From Agarophyton chilense (lineage: Eukaryota; Rhodophyta; Florideophyceae; Gracilariales; Gracilariaceae): DNA of 64,000 nucleotides. Both the position numbers and the translations under genes were made by a program. The DNA lies in assembly GCA_030374765.1 (NCBI GenBank), contig JARGXX010000027.1, forward strand, positions 310,001-374,000, given 5' to 3'. The notes beneath the pieces were generated by a model, which was not told the DNA's origin, searched no databases, and was given only the letters and a program-made list of their open reading frames with translations. Below are positions 20,174 through 30,975 of this stretch, one piece after another; within the stretch, counting starts at the first letter, position 1; each line of letters opens with the position of its first letter.

Positions 20174-20862
20174 CTATTCCCATTCCATAACGGAGAGCCA
20201 AATTTGGGCAACCTCGTCGTCGAGATCTTCCCCGTGCGGGTCCACTGACACAGCTCGTTCCCGAGAAAGCGGGGTTTGAGTGTGCGACACCTCAGTGTCT
20301 TGTCCGCTGCGGCGGGTGATCGTCGGCTCTGTAGGCGTTCCGGGTGCGGAGTTCTCCACACGACTCTCCCTAGGCGGGTTTTCGTCATCTTTTCTGACGT
20401 CGTGTTCGGCTGGGTCGGCAGTGATGTTGCTACCCATATGCTGGGGTTGTGACTTCTCTGTCGCCGGCTCGGTCGGGCTCGCCGTCTCACTGTGAGAACT
20501 AGATTCCCTGTTAGGGCGACTGGCTGACGCCGAAACATCGTCCTGCGAAGGAACTAAGTCCTCCTCCCCCTCCTTAGGCGGAGAGCCAGGAGGCTTGATT
20601 ACCTCCGGTGGGGGAGTAACTCTGTAAGAGTTCGTTGACTGGGCCCTTGAGGGAGCGGGCCCAGGTTCGGGAGTATCCGAAGTTTCCGGTAGGTCGGTTA
20701 AACCACGTCCCGGGTGCGGAAGTATAACGGGGCGGGTGTTCGAATCTCCGCCTGACGGGTTAACTTCCGTTGAATCATCCCCTGTGGAGGGCGTTGGTGC
20801 CGACACCACTTCCCCATTTGGGTTGGGCGCTCGTGTGATGCGGTCCCTGGAATCCGTTCGTG
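20174..20862 (-). pseudogene. E1 pol C-terminal spacer, frameshifted from pol
   Basis: It continues the pol product after a one-base frame change near 20862. The residues SRDRITRAPNPNGEVVSAPT here match the position of LSLDRILAAPPPQAE in E3. The segment is low-complexity (Pro, Ser, Glu, Thr), links integrase to the chromodomain, and ends at TGA or TAA around 20174. In E3 the same linker is open in one frame, so the break is specific to E1. Confidence 0.65.
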
Positions 20863-23800
20863 GCGGTTAGCGATATCCAATACCACCTTGTCCGGGTCTA
20901 CAGAAACCACACGATAGGGTCCGTCCGCAATGGGCGAAAGCTTGTGCCTACGTTCCTTTTCAGGATTGTAGTATTCCTTTCGAAGGAAGACGAAGTCGTC
21001 GGGCTCCACCTGAGGTAGAGGTTTGCGAACCCGATTGTCAAAGTCCTTCTTGTGGGCGCGTTGAGCTTTGTCCATTGCTTTCCGGGCTATCGGCACCATC
21101 TTCGTAAGCCACTCCTTCCAGGCTTCTCGGTACAATCCCGGTGACGGGTACGTCGACAGCGTTGGTTGAGCCTCAATGGCGACCGGCAGCAGTGTCTTCG
21201 ACAGTACCAGTTCGAATGGTGATAACGATGTAACCCGATGTACCTGGGTGTTGTATGCATACGTGATAGCGTCTTTGTACAAGTCCCAATTTTTGGGGTG
21301 ATCCGCAACATAAGATCTCAAAGCGTTGAGTATCGTGCGGTTAAACCTCTCCACCTGGCCATTCCTCTGAGGGTGATGCGTAGTAACAAATAAATTCCTT
21401 ACATCAAGGATTCGACATACATCCTGAAAGAACTTTGATGCGAATTGCCCTCCGTTGTCGGATAACAACCGCACCGGCGGTCCATATACGAACACCCAAT
21501 GGGTCACGAACGCTTGCGCGACGGTAGCGGCGGTGATCCGCTTCAGCGGCACAGTTCTCGTTAGCTTAGAGAATCTGTCAGAAATGACAAGCAAATACCG
21601 ATGACCTCGGGGCGTCCTGATAAACTCCCCTAAGATGTCTATGGCCACGAATTCGAGTGGAGCCCGTGCCGGGAACAGCGTCAACTTCTTAGAGTGCTTC
21701 CGAAGTTTGACGTCATTTTTGGCGCAATTGGCGCAGGCCCGTCTGACGGCGTAACAATCGAATGCCATTGTCGGCCAGTAAAAGTCCCTTCTCAACGTGA
21801 GGTACAGTTTTCTTCCCCCGGGGTGGGCGCCAACATTCACATAGTGAGTGAGGTGTAATACCCCCTGTTGTAGGGTGTGCGGCACCACTATCCTCGGGCG
21901 AGGTCCAACGGTCCTGATTAGGTAACCCTGATCGTCGTCCTCGAAAGGTAACTGAAATCCTCCGTTGAGGCGAGCCCGAATCCGTGTACAGAATGGGTCA
22001 AGCTGTTGCTCGCGTATCATCTCCTCTGAAGAGATAGGTATAAAAGAGCCGGTCGGCGAATCCAGACTCTCGTTGACGAGTATATCGTCGCAAACATCAT
22101 CCGTCAGCGGTTGAGCTCCTCCCTCGAGGTCCGATACTATAAAACATGGGATGTCATCGTCCTCGTAGGGTTCCGTTTCCGCTGTGGTTCCCAAGCGGGA
22201 TAGTGCATCAGCCTGAGTGTTCAGCTTCCCTTTCTTGTACAGGATCTCAAAGTCGAATTCCGACAGTCGGAGACACCAGCGCATAAGGCGGCCCGAGGGT
22301 TCGGAGATCTCCAGGAGCCAACGCAAGCATTGGTGGTCCGTATGGACTTTGAAACGAGTACCCATCAGATAGGGGCGAAGTGTAGCTAAGGCCCACACAA
22401 CGGCTAAACATTCTTTCTCGGAGACCGAGTAGTTCCTTTCATGGACATTCAGGGAACGTGACCAGTACCCAATAGGGTGACGTTCACCATCCTCAGAGGA
22501 TTGGAACAGTGCACACCCTACTTGGTTTGCAATAGCATCGGTGTCCACTTCGTAAGGGAGCCCAGGATTGGGTAGAGCCAAGATTGGCGGTGATGTTACG
22601 GCATTCACCAGTGCCGTGAAGGCAGACGCTTCCGCTTCGCCAAAAGGTTCCTGTTCAACTGGTTGTCCCTTCGTCAGGAGCCTGTTGAGGGGGATGGCAA
22701 TATCCGCAAAGTTCGGGACGAATCGGCGATACACGTTACACAGACCTAAGAAGTATCGCAACTCCGTTTGAGTTTTCGGGTGTTTTGCTTCCTTCAAGGA
22801 TTTCACTCGTACTTCATCGATTGAAAGCTGTCCGGGACGGATGATATGACCCAGGTACTTAACCGAATCGGTGAAAAACTCGCACTTCTTGAAATTCAAG
22901 GTGATTCCCGCGTCGCGGAGTATCTTCATTACGTCCCTGACGTGTTCGAGGTGGTCATCCAGGTTGTTGGAGAAGACAATAATGTCGTCTAAATACACTA
23001 GACACGTCCTCCACTTGAAGGGAGCCAACAGAATGTCTATCGCCCGTTGAAACGTTGCGGGGGCATTTGTCAACCCAAAAGGCATCCTCCGGAATCGGAA
23101 AAGTCCTTGATGACACACGAAAGCCGTTTTGTCTCTATCTTCCTCCCTAATAGGGACTTGCCAGTAGCCCGAATTGACGTCGAGGGTAGAGAAAACAGTA
23201 GCGCTCCCAAGGGAGTCGATGTATTCGTCCATCCGAGGGATCGGGTACACATCCTTAATGGTTACCTCTTTCAGGCGTCTGTAATTGATGCAGACACGCC
23301 ACGATCCATCCGGTTTCGAAACTAACACCACTGGTGAGGCCCAAGCGGACTGGGCAGGTTCAATTACGCCGGCTTTAAGCATCTTCTCCACCTGACATTT
23401 CTCCTCTTCCCGAGCTTTCGGTTCAGCCCTGTAAGGGTGTTGGGCAATAGGCCGATTGTTTGGTAACAAGTCGATGCGGTGTTCTGTAATCCCAATAGTT
23501 CCAAGGGAACCATCCCACATGGGGGTAAATTCACGAAGCATGTGCCTCAGCTTCTCCCGATGAGATGCGGGTACATGGTTGAGATCCCATTTCTCCAATT
23601 CCTGAACAGGATCCGTCTGGTCTGCTCCTGTGATAGGGGCCGTAACCTCCTGATGTTTAAAGTGTTCAGCGAGTGGGGCTGCAGTCGTATGCTCACCATC
23701 TTCCGCGATTTCGGCAGTGTCCTCCCCCTCCTTAGGGTCCGCCACACCAAGGACCCCTGCGATAGAGATCTTTGTAGGTACGACCGCATGCGGGTGTGGA

Positions 23801-24714
23801 AGAACATAACCCAGGATCTGGTGTTTGACCAAATGCTGCGTTGTCTTTCCAAAGTTGGCTACCAAAACCTTGAAAGGTTTATCCGGTTCCACGGAGACAA
23901 CGCCATTCGCAAGGGCGAGTTGACGCCGCGTATACAGAGACGGGTTCGGTTGTACCACATGCACACCAATTTGCTTGGTAACAACTTTGACCGAAACCTG
24001 GGTTTCTGGCTGGATAGCCACTGACTTCGCAACCTTTACCCGTGTAGACACCGGGTCCTTCTTCACAGATTCCTGCGCGACAGGGAGAGGAACGCGTGTT
24101 CGCGCTGCTCCCTGTAAGGGTTTACGAACGATTGGGATCGTAGACCCGTCTTCGAGTTCCACAGTTCTATTCCGAGGACGGATGGCTTCCACGAAGCGGT
24201 CGCAAAAGTCACAACCCAGTATGACTGGTGCTGCAAGTGACTTGCATACAATAAACTCTAGTTGAACGAGATAGGAGCCTAACCTCAGCATGAGGGAAAT
24301 TGTACCAAGTGTCCGTAGCGGGTTGTTGTTCGCATCGGCGATATCCAAACGTGAACCGGTACGAACTTGAACCCGGAGCAACGGGGGTAACAATTCAACA
24401 TGAATTAAGTTAGGAGCGGCTCCTGTATCCAGGACAAATATTTGACGAACCATAAACTGGTTGGACAGGCCGAAGTCGGCGAATACTTTATAATTCCGCT
24501 TGGCCATTACCATAACTCGATCCGGAATACGGAGATTACGGGACCGTATCCAGGGGCGACGGAGGACACTAAAGTATCCCGAGTTAACGTCGGTGTCAGC
24601 CGTTCTCTTTGAAAGGATAGTCACAGCTGGGGAGCGAAGCTGGAGCGCCTCGGGCGTCTTCAACTCCGGCTTAGAAGACGCCCCTCCCGCAGGGGAGACT
24701 CCCAATTTTAGTTT
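20698..24714 (-). CDS. E1 Pol polyprotein: protease, reverse transcriptase, RNase H, integrase
   Basis: About 1,339 codons from the -1 junction with gag. There is no ATG before the conserved region; the first usable codon is TTG 24705. Domains in order follow. Aspartic protease: VLDTGAAPN and VILGCDFCD. Reverse transcriptase: WRVCINYRRL, FSTLDVNSGYW, FGLTNAPATFQR, and catalytic YLDD at 22995-22984. RNase H: EVDTDAI, SEKECLAVVW and HTDHQ. Integrase: a zinc domain with H..H and CANCAK, then D,D,E in VAIDILG, LLSDNGGQF and RNGQVERFN. The tail EYYNPEKERRHKLSP is a GPY/F-type module. All catalytic residues are present. After HER the frame shifts by one base, so the last about 50 residues are out of phase. 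It is expressed from gag by a -1 frame change shared with E3. Confidence 0.92.
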   Translation of the reverse strand, partial: KLKLGVSPAGGASSKPELKTPEALQLRSPAVTILSKRTADTDVNSGYFSVLRRPWIRSRNLRIPDRVMVMAKRNYKVFADFGLSNQFMVRQIFVLDTGAAPNLIHVELLPPLLRVQVRTGSRLDIADANNNPLRTLGTISLMLRLGSYLVQLEFIVCKSLAAPVILGCDFCDRFVEAIRPRNRTVELEDGSTIPIVRKPLQGAARTRVPLPVAQESVKKDPVSTRVKVAKSVAIQPETQVSVKVVTKQIGVHVVQPNPSLYTRRQLALANGVVSVEPDKPFKVLVANFGKTTQHLVKHQILGYVLPHPHAVVPTKISIAGVLGVADPKEGEDTAEIAEDGEHTTAAPLAEHFKHQEVTAPITGADQTDPVQELEKWDLNHVPASHREKLRHMLREFTPMWDGSLGTIGITEHRIDLLPNNRPIAQHPYRAEPKAREEEKCQVEKMLKAGVIEPAQSAWASPVVLVSKPDGSWRVCINYRRLKEVTIKDVYPIPRMDEYIDSLGSATVFSTLDVNSGYWQVPIREEDRDKTAFVCHQGLFRFRRMPFGLTNAPATFQRAIDILLAPFKWRTCLVYLDDIIVFSNNLDDHLEHVRDVMKILRDAGITLNFKKCEFFTDSVKYLGHIIRPGQLSIDEVRVKSLKEAKHPKTQTELRYFLGLCNVYRRFVPNFADIAIPLNRLLTKGQPVEQEPFGEAEASAFTALVNAVTSPPILALPNPGLPYEVDTDAIANQVGCALFQSSEDGERHPIGYWSRSLNVHERNYSVSEKECLAVVWALATLRPYLMGTRFKVHTDHQCLRWLLEISEPSGRLMRWCLRLSEFDFEILYKKGKLNTQADALSRLGTTAETEPYEDDDIPCFIVSDLEGGAQPLTDDVCDDILVNESLDSPTGSFIPISSEEMIREQQLDPFCTRIRARLNGGFQLPFEDDDQGYLIRTVGPRPRIVVPHTLQQGVLHLTHYVNVGAHPGGRKLYLTLRRDFYWPTMAFDCYAVRRACANCAKNDVKLRKHSKKLTLFPARAPLEFVAIDILGEFIRTPRGHRYLLVISDRFSKLTRTVPLKRITAATVAQAFVTHWVFVYGPPVRLLSDNGGQFASKFFQDVCRILDVRNLFVTTHHPQRNGQVERFNRTILNALRSYVADHPKNWDLYKDAITYAYNTQVHRVTSLSPFELVLSKTLLPVAIEAQPTLSTYPSPGLYREAWKEWLTKMVPIARKAMDKAQRAHKKDFDNRVRKPLPQVEPDDFVFLRKEYYNPEKERRHKLSPIADGPYRVVSVDPDKVVLDIANRHERIPGTASHERPTQMGKWCRHQRPPQGMIQRKLTRQAEIRTPAPLYFRTRDVV

Positions 24715-24717
24715 TTC
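24681..24717 (-). other. E1 gag-pol frame-change site with hairpin
   Basis: The gag frame reads TCG AAA AAC TAA and pol continues in the -1 frame. GAAAAAC (24717-24711) is one base from the strong slippery heptamer AAAAAAC. After 15 bases comes a hairpin, CCCC-TGCGGGA-GGGG (24695-24681). E3 has the same layout with a compensatory pair change in the stem. Confidence 0.6.
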
Positions 24718-26738
24718 GAAGCGGACCCCACCGAATTCGGTGCAGCTGCCTTGAAGGGGACCGGTTGTTCCCTGTTCGCGGGTACAAGTTCTGTATCCCT
24801 GTCAGCAAGGTGAGCTCGCAGTATCCTTTGTTCCTCATAGGACCTAATCGGGACTCGAGCTTTCTCCTCAGGGGTCAGAGCCTCGTACTGAGCGATAATT
24901 CGTGAACCCTCCTGCAGGGGAAATGTGCATTCTTGTGCTTTGTGACCACGGAGGTAACAAAAATAGCAAATCAGCTCTGCCGGGTTCGGTTGTGGACGTG
25001 AATCCACGCGACGTGGTGCTGTATCCCTCCATCCGGGGCGAGAGAACCGAGCAGCAGTATTCGCAAAAGGTAGCGATGCGGCTGGCACCCTCCGTCCGTG
25101 GGTATAGAGCGCAGGGTCTTCATCCGTAGTCGGAGCGGATGTCGACGGCAACTCAGACGTACCAATAGATTCGAAGTTACTTCCCATGAAATGAATGTTA
25201 TCATTGACCCCCACAGGGGCAGGGCATCCTGCGAGTGACAAAAACGAGTTACCTCCATCGGCGAGGAGTGCACGTGTCGGCCGACTCTTTCGGTTCTGCC
25301 GGGCACGGAGAGTATCCCCCTCAGCCTGGGCGTACTGAACCAGTTCCAAGTAGGTCAGCTTGCGCTTCTCTTCCCGATGTCGGGCAACCAATGCCCTTAT
25401 CGAGGGGTCCAAACCATCCACAAACATGGTGCATCTCTCGTAGGCGGGGAATACATTCCCGCATCGGTGAAACGCTTTATTCAAGCGAGTTGAATACACC
25501 GTTTCGGTTTCCATCGGCTTCTGCCGCGTATCCCTTAATGCAAGGATTGCTTCCTGAATCGCATTTCCAGTAGCGTATGACCTCAAGAGGTACTGCACCG
25601 CTTCGGGCCAGCACGTGACTCCCCCTTCCGAGGCTCGGGATGATCCACGGACGGAGTTGAACTGGTCTTAAGCCATTCCCTTTAAGAAATAGGGTAATGC
25701 AAGATACGCTTGCGCTTCACTCATACCGAGGATGTCAGCCTCCTGGACGAACCTCGCAAGGAAATTGAGCACCAGAATTGGGTCTGTTCCTGTGAACTCC
25801 CTCTTCTGTAGGGTGATGCTCAGCCTTTTGATGTAGTCCTTGACCTTACCCGTTCCGTGGGATGTTCGATCTCCCGAAGGGTTATCCAACCGGTAATAGC
25901 GGTACGATAGCAGCTTCCGATAGAGAGGATTCGTCGGCTTCAGCTTCCTTAATCCAAGGTGTTTCCTACCCTTCTTCCGGGTACGGATTGCTCCTTGAGA
26001 GGTGTAAGTAGCCTTCGACCGAGTCGCCCGGGATGACCGGCGTCCATCTTCACTATCCGAAGATTCGGAGGACGAACTCGATGACGAGCGAATGGGATCG
26101 GAATCCAATAAATCCTCTTGGAGGTGAACCCTCTTCTTGGACTTGCGGCGGTCCCGTTTAGCGGAGCGGTGTTCTTCGTCTTCCGAAACGTTGGGTTTAT
26201 CCTTTGAGGCTTCTGTGTCTCCGTCCATACGGATAATGGCCTCTAGGGTGTCCAGCCGAGCTCGGAAGCGTTCCGCTTGCACGCGGTGTTCCTCCACGAG
26301 GCTCCGGTACTCCTGGATAAAGACCCCAGGGGTACCAAAGCTTTCCAAAAGGGAGTTCACATCCCTCCTCAGGGTACGAAGGTCATCGGCGACTCCCCGC
26401 ACTGGGGCGTCCTCCACCTTGAGGCGGAGGGTAGTAACCTCCTGAAGGAGCTCGACGTGAGCCGCGTTGGCGATATCGATTCGAGTCTCCAGGCGCTGTA
26501 ATTCAGGGTCGGCCCGACTTCGGGGTCCTGCTGAGGGGGTCTCCACCACTGGAGCTGGGCCCACAGCCACAACCTCTCGAGGACCTGAAACCACTGAGGG
26601 TGCTCTCCGAGTGTCCGGATCGATACCGGAATCGTTCCGACCTTCGGGAATTGAGCTCCTCGGCCTAGGCGGGGCCGGTGGCACTGAATTCGCTTGACGG
26701 TTCGATCCAGTCCTGGAACCACGGGTAGGCGGTGACAT
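24708..26738 (-). pseudogene. E1 Gag, one in-frame stop
   Basis: From ATG 26738 (MSPPTRGSRTGSNRQ) the frame runs to TAA 24710-24708, interrupted by a single TAA at 25670-25668. There E3 has a GAA codon (A-E-D-Q), so this is a simple nonsense change. Residues 85-170 form a likely coiled coil, followed by an acidic/serine run and a basic patch (RKSKKR). The capsid-like core spans the KPTNPLYRKLLSYRYYRLDN region through RCGNVFPAYERCTMFVDGLD. Near the end a zinc knuckle of the C-x2-C-x4-H-x4-C type (CYFCYLRGHKAQEC) binds RNA. All parts have counterparts in E3. Only the N-terminal 356 residues would be made without readthrough. Confidence 0.85.
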
Positions 26739-26947
26739 GCTGCAGACACGACACCGACGATTCGGGGTAACGATGAAATTCGATCACGAGATTCCCGGAG
26801 AACGGATGACGTAACACAAAAAAAAAATAAAAACCAATTCCACCCTTTCCAAAGGGGACCACTACAACAAATCTTCACGACGGTGCTTCCTCTTCCAAGA
26901 GATATTCCAACACGTAGATGACCAACCCAAAAGTCCGAGAGCGGATT

Positions 26948-26963
26948 CTAAGTCGGGAGACCA
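26948..26963 (-). other. E1 primer-binding site
   Basis: Two bases after the 5' LTR the minus strand reads TGGTCTCCCGACTTAG. TGG is the complement of a tRNA CCA end. The same motif stands at this place in E3 (identical over 18 bases) and, diverged, in E2. The primer tRNA was not identified. Confidence 0.75.
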
Positions 26964-26965
26964 CT

Positions 26966-27888
26966 TGTGGAGCAAAACCCGGCGAAGGGAAGTGCTCTCA
27001 AGGTGTTCGAAGCCTTGCTCCCTGGGGGAGGCAGACTCAGAGACAGAGCCCTCCGTTCCACCCGTAGTGTGGGGTGTAACTTCCACGGGGGATTCCGGCA
27101 GTACCGACGGAGGTGAGGGGTAGAAACCGTTGGATCGGGAATGGGTATGGGTATCCCAAAGAATGGGGGAAAATCCGGCGAAGAGGAAAAACGGGGCGAG
27201 GGTCGGGCACTAACAGGCACCGGACCCGAGAACCAGAAAAGGGGCGAAACAACAAAAGAAACCCAATACAGGGGCGAAAACCTGTCCTCGAAAGGAAACA
27301 CAAAAAGCACGCAACAAGTAAGCAGAACCCCCACGGGGTATCGTGCACGCAGGTCGTCTGAGCGGTCCCAAGGGGGTGGTTGCACGGAACCCAAACGTGG
27401 GCACTCTCCAAGTGGAGTCGTGTCCCTACGCAGGCGTTGCTAACCAGAGCCCGTTCCGGGTTGTAAGGCCGAAACGATGGCGACGAAGAACCTCTAAAGG
27501 TATGGAAGACCAACCTTGGTTTCCATTTACTCTGAGCTTCGGACTGTGGGATCTCGTCTCCCTAAGTAGGGCCCGCTAACTAAACTCTACTAATTACAGC
27601 AGTGCACACCTGCTCAGGGCCATACACGTGGAGATCCCACTGTCAGGGCCCAAAAGTCCAACGTTCTAACAAATATCCGAAAATCGGTGCCGAAATTAAG
27701 CCACGTGTATCACGGAGCCAATCCAACCATGGGTCATCCGAATTGTCACTTCATAGGCGAACTCTAACCAGAAAAAAGTGCCACCTCAGCACACCTTAGA
27801 GGGGATCATAGTCATCACCCTCGGAGGGTTCAATCCTCATTCTATGAGTTGCATCTTCAAGTATCCCCTAACTGGGCGTTGCTCTACA
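26966..27888 (-). repeat. E1 5' LTR (923 bp)
   Basis: Direct repeat of 16160-17082 with no length change. It drives the leftward gag-pol transcript. The flank beyond 27888 (GTGATGAG) is not copia sequence and does not match the left flank. Confidence 0.95.
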
Positions 27889-30800
27889 GTGATGAGACCG
27901 AACCAAGGGGAGATGTTTTCAGAGATTGAGGCTGAAGATATGGGTAGAGAGTGCACTGTGTGGTTGTGTTCGTCGTCGATGGCCCAGCGAAGGGAGATGC
28001 AGTTAAAGGCTTGGTCAATGTTGTCCCTTGGGGGGACTCCCTCCAAGAACTGAATGATTGCGAGTTTGGTGGGGGGGTTGGGGGTGTTTTTTATGAGATT
28101 CGAATGAGAGAGTTGAGTTTCCACACCCAGATGTTGAAGGAAGCGGTGGAGGAGGTTTTGTCGGCGACGATGACGTGTGAGAACTTTGAAGACTTGGAGG
28201 GACCGAAGGAGGGAGCGGCGAAGATGCGTTGAATGACTGGGATGGGGGGATCCTTGAGTGCGATTTCGTTTTGTGTCGGCCAGTAATCCTGTAATGAGGG
28301 GATGTATCCACCTACGATGTACGCGGAGTTGACTACGGTGAGATGGAAGAGAGGGATGTCGGGGTGGTGCTCGTGGAGGGAAAGTGTTTCGAGGGAGAGG
28401 GTGACGAAGGAGGGGAGTGCAGTGGTTCCTATTTGTGAGAGGGGGGAATTGGTTTCTGGAGAGAAGAGGTCTTTGAGGGAGGATGGGTTGGAGATGGGGT
28501 TGAGGCGGAGGAGCCTGTGTGCGGTGATGAGGTCTGAGAGTGAAACGGTTCTGCTGTCCCGGACAAAGACGGGCTGACGGGGTGTGAGAGGAGTAAGGGT
28601 GGAGGAGGAGGAGTGGGAGGGGTGAGATGCGTTGGGGTTTCAGTGCTGGAGTGCGTGCGACCGGTCGATGGCGCGGATGGTTTCGGTATGGGCGGTGGAT
28701 CTTCGCTTGGAGGTGTGGTGGTAATGAGCTTTGAAGAGGGTGTGGGCGTGTTCGTAGATGCCAGCATCGTTGAAGTGGAGGCCGCCATATCTTCAAATGT
28801 CTTCGACAATATAATAGAGGTGGTGAAAATTGAGGGTGCTGAGGTAGGAGGTGTGGTGAGGGCCGAGAGTGGTGACTGCATCGAGTTTGAAGGAGCGAAT
28901 ATGGGTCTCTATTGTTGGGAATGCATCTTCTGTCCATTCTGGGACGGTGTTGTAGCGCATGGACATGAGGAGGAGGTCGGCGTATTTGGAGAAGACGGTG
29001 GTGATCGGAGCGGTTTGTACTTCGTTGCTGCATTTTTCGAAGAAAGTCCCGATGAAGGGGAAGACCATGTCGAGAGCGCGGTAGTCTTTGGCTTCGAGCA
29101 TTCGGCGTATGCCTTCTGGAGTGAAGAATCCGTTGAGGTTACGAGCGCTGTCGGAGGTGGAGAAGTTGATGGGGAGGCCTTGGGAGGGGGAGTGAGCTTC
29201 GATCGCGCGGAGAATGGAGTTAGAGTGGTTGAGTATGGAGGTGCGGACGGACATGAAGGAACAAGAGTTGTTGGAGTGGCCGATGGTGGTGAAGAGAGAT
29301 TCGGACTTGAGCCTTTCGATTGCAGTAAGTTTGATGAGCTTGAAGATTCCGAGGTCAAAGTTGTGGAGGGGTTCAAATGCGAAGATGCTATAGGGGGTGA
29401 GCTCTTGGGAGATGGTGTGGAGAGGGTTAGAATTCGAGAGTGGAGCTGTATTTTGCGAGGGATACTTCTTGGAGGGCTGTGAGTGCTTCCTCTTTCTTGG
29501 TGCGGGCGACTCTTTGTTTTTGGGAGAGGTGCGCCTGTTCAGAGTCATGGAGGAGAGAGTCGTGCAGCTTTCGAGTCTTGGAGGTGTGATGGAGGGTGTG
29601 GAAGGGAGCGTGTGAGCAGACATCGGTGGGAGGGTCTCTTGGGGCGTGTTCCGTGAGAGATGGCGAGGATGTCCTTAGCCTCGGGGATGTCTGCGCAGTA
29701 GCTTCCGACGAACGAGTGACATTGGCGGAGGACTTTGTAAGCTTCGCGGAAGGGGAAGCCGAGGAGACCAGAAGAGAGAAGGGGCTGGAGGATAGTTTTG
29801 ATGGCGGCTTGTGTGAGTTCCATTCTTGTTTGGAGATGGATATCTGCGGACGAGCGGGATATAGCGTCTGCTTCGGGGCAGATGCGGTGGGTGGGAAACG
29901 GTTTGGAGGTGAACGAGGAGGGTGAGGTTCTGAGAGATGCATTTTCGTCTGAAGGAGTCCGAGAAGTGGAGGAGGGTGATGTGGAGGGGATAGGAGATGA
30001 TGGAAGCAGCTTTGAGGGAGGTGGAGGACTTGTTAGAGTAGAGCTGGATGAAACCGATGAAGGAGTCCATTCTGGTTGTATGGGGGCAGTGCCATATGAT
30101 CTTGTCGTCCATGGACTGCATGATGGCGGATTTCAGTGCGGGGAAGACGATGTGCCCGAGAGAGGCCGCCATGGGGTGAGCAAAGGCGGGGGAACCGGAC
30201 TCTGACTTTTGGGAGATGGGGTGGAAGAAGGTGTTGTGATGGTGTACGAGGGAGAGCTGATGTTTGAGGACAGCGATTGGGTTTTTGAGGTAGACGGTTG
30301 CGGAGAAGCGATTGAGAGTGTCGATGATGGAGTGTGGGACGAAGCCGAAGGAACCGATGCGTTGCTTGAAGAGTTTTTCCTGAAGTTCGATTCTTTGGCG
30401 GGCGGAGGAGATGGTTCGCTGGAAGGTTGATTTGGAGAATATTGGATCGTTGAGGATGGCGATGAGCTCGTCCGCTTTTTGGTGGCCGAGTTTGGCATCA
30501 ATCGAGGAGATGTAGAAAAAGAGCTGTTTTACTTTTGGTTGTTCGAAGATGGGGGTGAAGGAGGGATGGGGGAGTGGGGCTGAAGATGAGACGGAGCAGA
30601 GAGCACAGTTAGCGATGTGGTGTCCGTCTGCGGTGTGGAGGGAGAAAGCATGTTGCTGGTGGTGGTAGGACTCCTCATCTGCGAGGAGGACGTTATCGGA
30701 GGGGAGGTTTGAGGGGGTGAGAGGGGCGTGCAGTTGAGGAGTGGGCTTGTGGCGCTTTGTGCGTAGGGGGAAGTGGGTTATGGTTGGTGGGGGCGTTCGT

Positions 30801-30975
30801 TTTGGGGGGGAAGAGCCGGTGAGGGCACCTTCGTTGGTGGCTCTGTAGGGCAGGGTCGGTTAGGGCCAAAAAGGGGCAACAAGAGAAGCAGCGGCGAGGC
30901 ATCGTTTGGAATGTGGGGGCGCGTTGATGCGGACGAAGGGACGAGAAGCAGCGGCTCGTAGAGATTATGGCACAT
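27889..30975 (-). pseudogene. Decayed large transposase-like gene (Plavaka/CMC-like resemblance)
   Basis: The minus strand carries protein-like sequence in order, but hopping between frames. From about 30880: ADEESYHHQQHAFSLHTADG and CALCSV, then KADELIAILNDPIFSKSTFQ, PLHITLLHFSDSFRRK, then frame 0 RMELTQAAIKTILQPLL and YCADIPEAKDILAISHGT with a CHRC-like end. Frame 2 and then frame 1 follow, with FAFEPLHNFDLGIFKLIK, FFTPEGIRRMLEAKDYRALD and finally HLTVVNSAYIVGGYIPSLQ. The LHxFDLGxFK and 'P-E-G-I ... DYRAL' patterns resemble Plavaka/CMC-type transposases of algae, fungi and animals; I rate that resemblance as moderate. At least three frame changes make it a pseudogene, although short introns cannot be excluded: CTAAC...CTACAG near 30855-30880 looks like a 3' splice site. 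The plus strand is strongly G/A-rich, unlike its neighbours. Confidence 0.55.

Larger units (their letters stand above)
16160..27888 (-). mobile_element. Ty3/gypsy LTR retrotransposon E1, full length, with chromodomain and antisense ORF
   Basis: Two direct 923-bp LTRs flank gag, pol and chromodomain coding sequence on the minus strand. Each LTR begins TGTAGAGC and ends TCCACA in element orientation. The total is 11,729 bp. A primer-binding site and a purine tract sit just inside the LTRs. I counted about 11 substitutions and no indels between the LTRs (about 1.2%), so the element is young. The flanks show no target duplication: CAAAT on the left and GTGAT on the right. A large plus-strand ORF lies antisense between pol and the 3' LTR. 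Coding capacity is nearly intact: one stop in gag, one frameshift at the end of pol, and a stop/frame change before the chromodomain. Confidence 0.95.

Noticed and set aside
23479-24024. 181-codon plus-strand frame opposite E1 pol
   Set aside because: It lies exactly on the protease-RT coding sequence, which is strongly conserved with E3 in the other strand.
28613-29482. 289-codon plus-strand frame rich in Gly, Glu and Val
   Set aside because: It is the reverse strand of the minus-strand relic, whose peptides are more protein-like; the frame reflects the G/A-rich composition.
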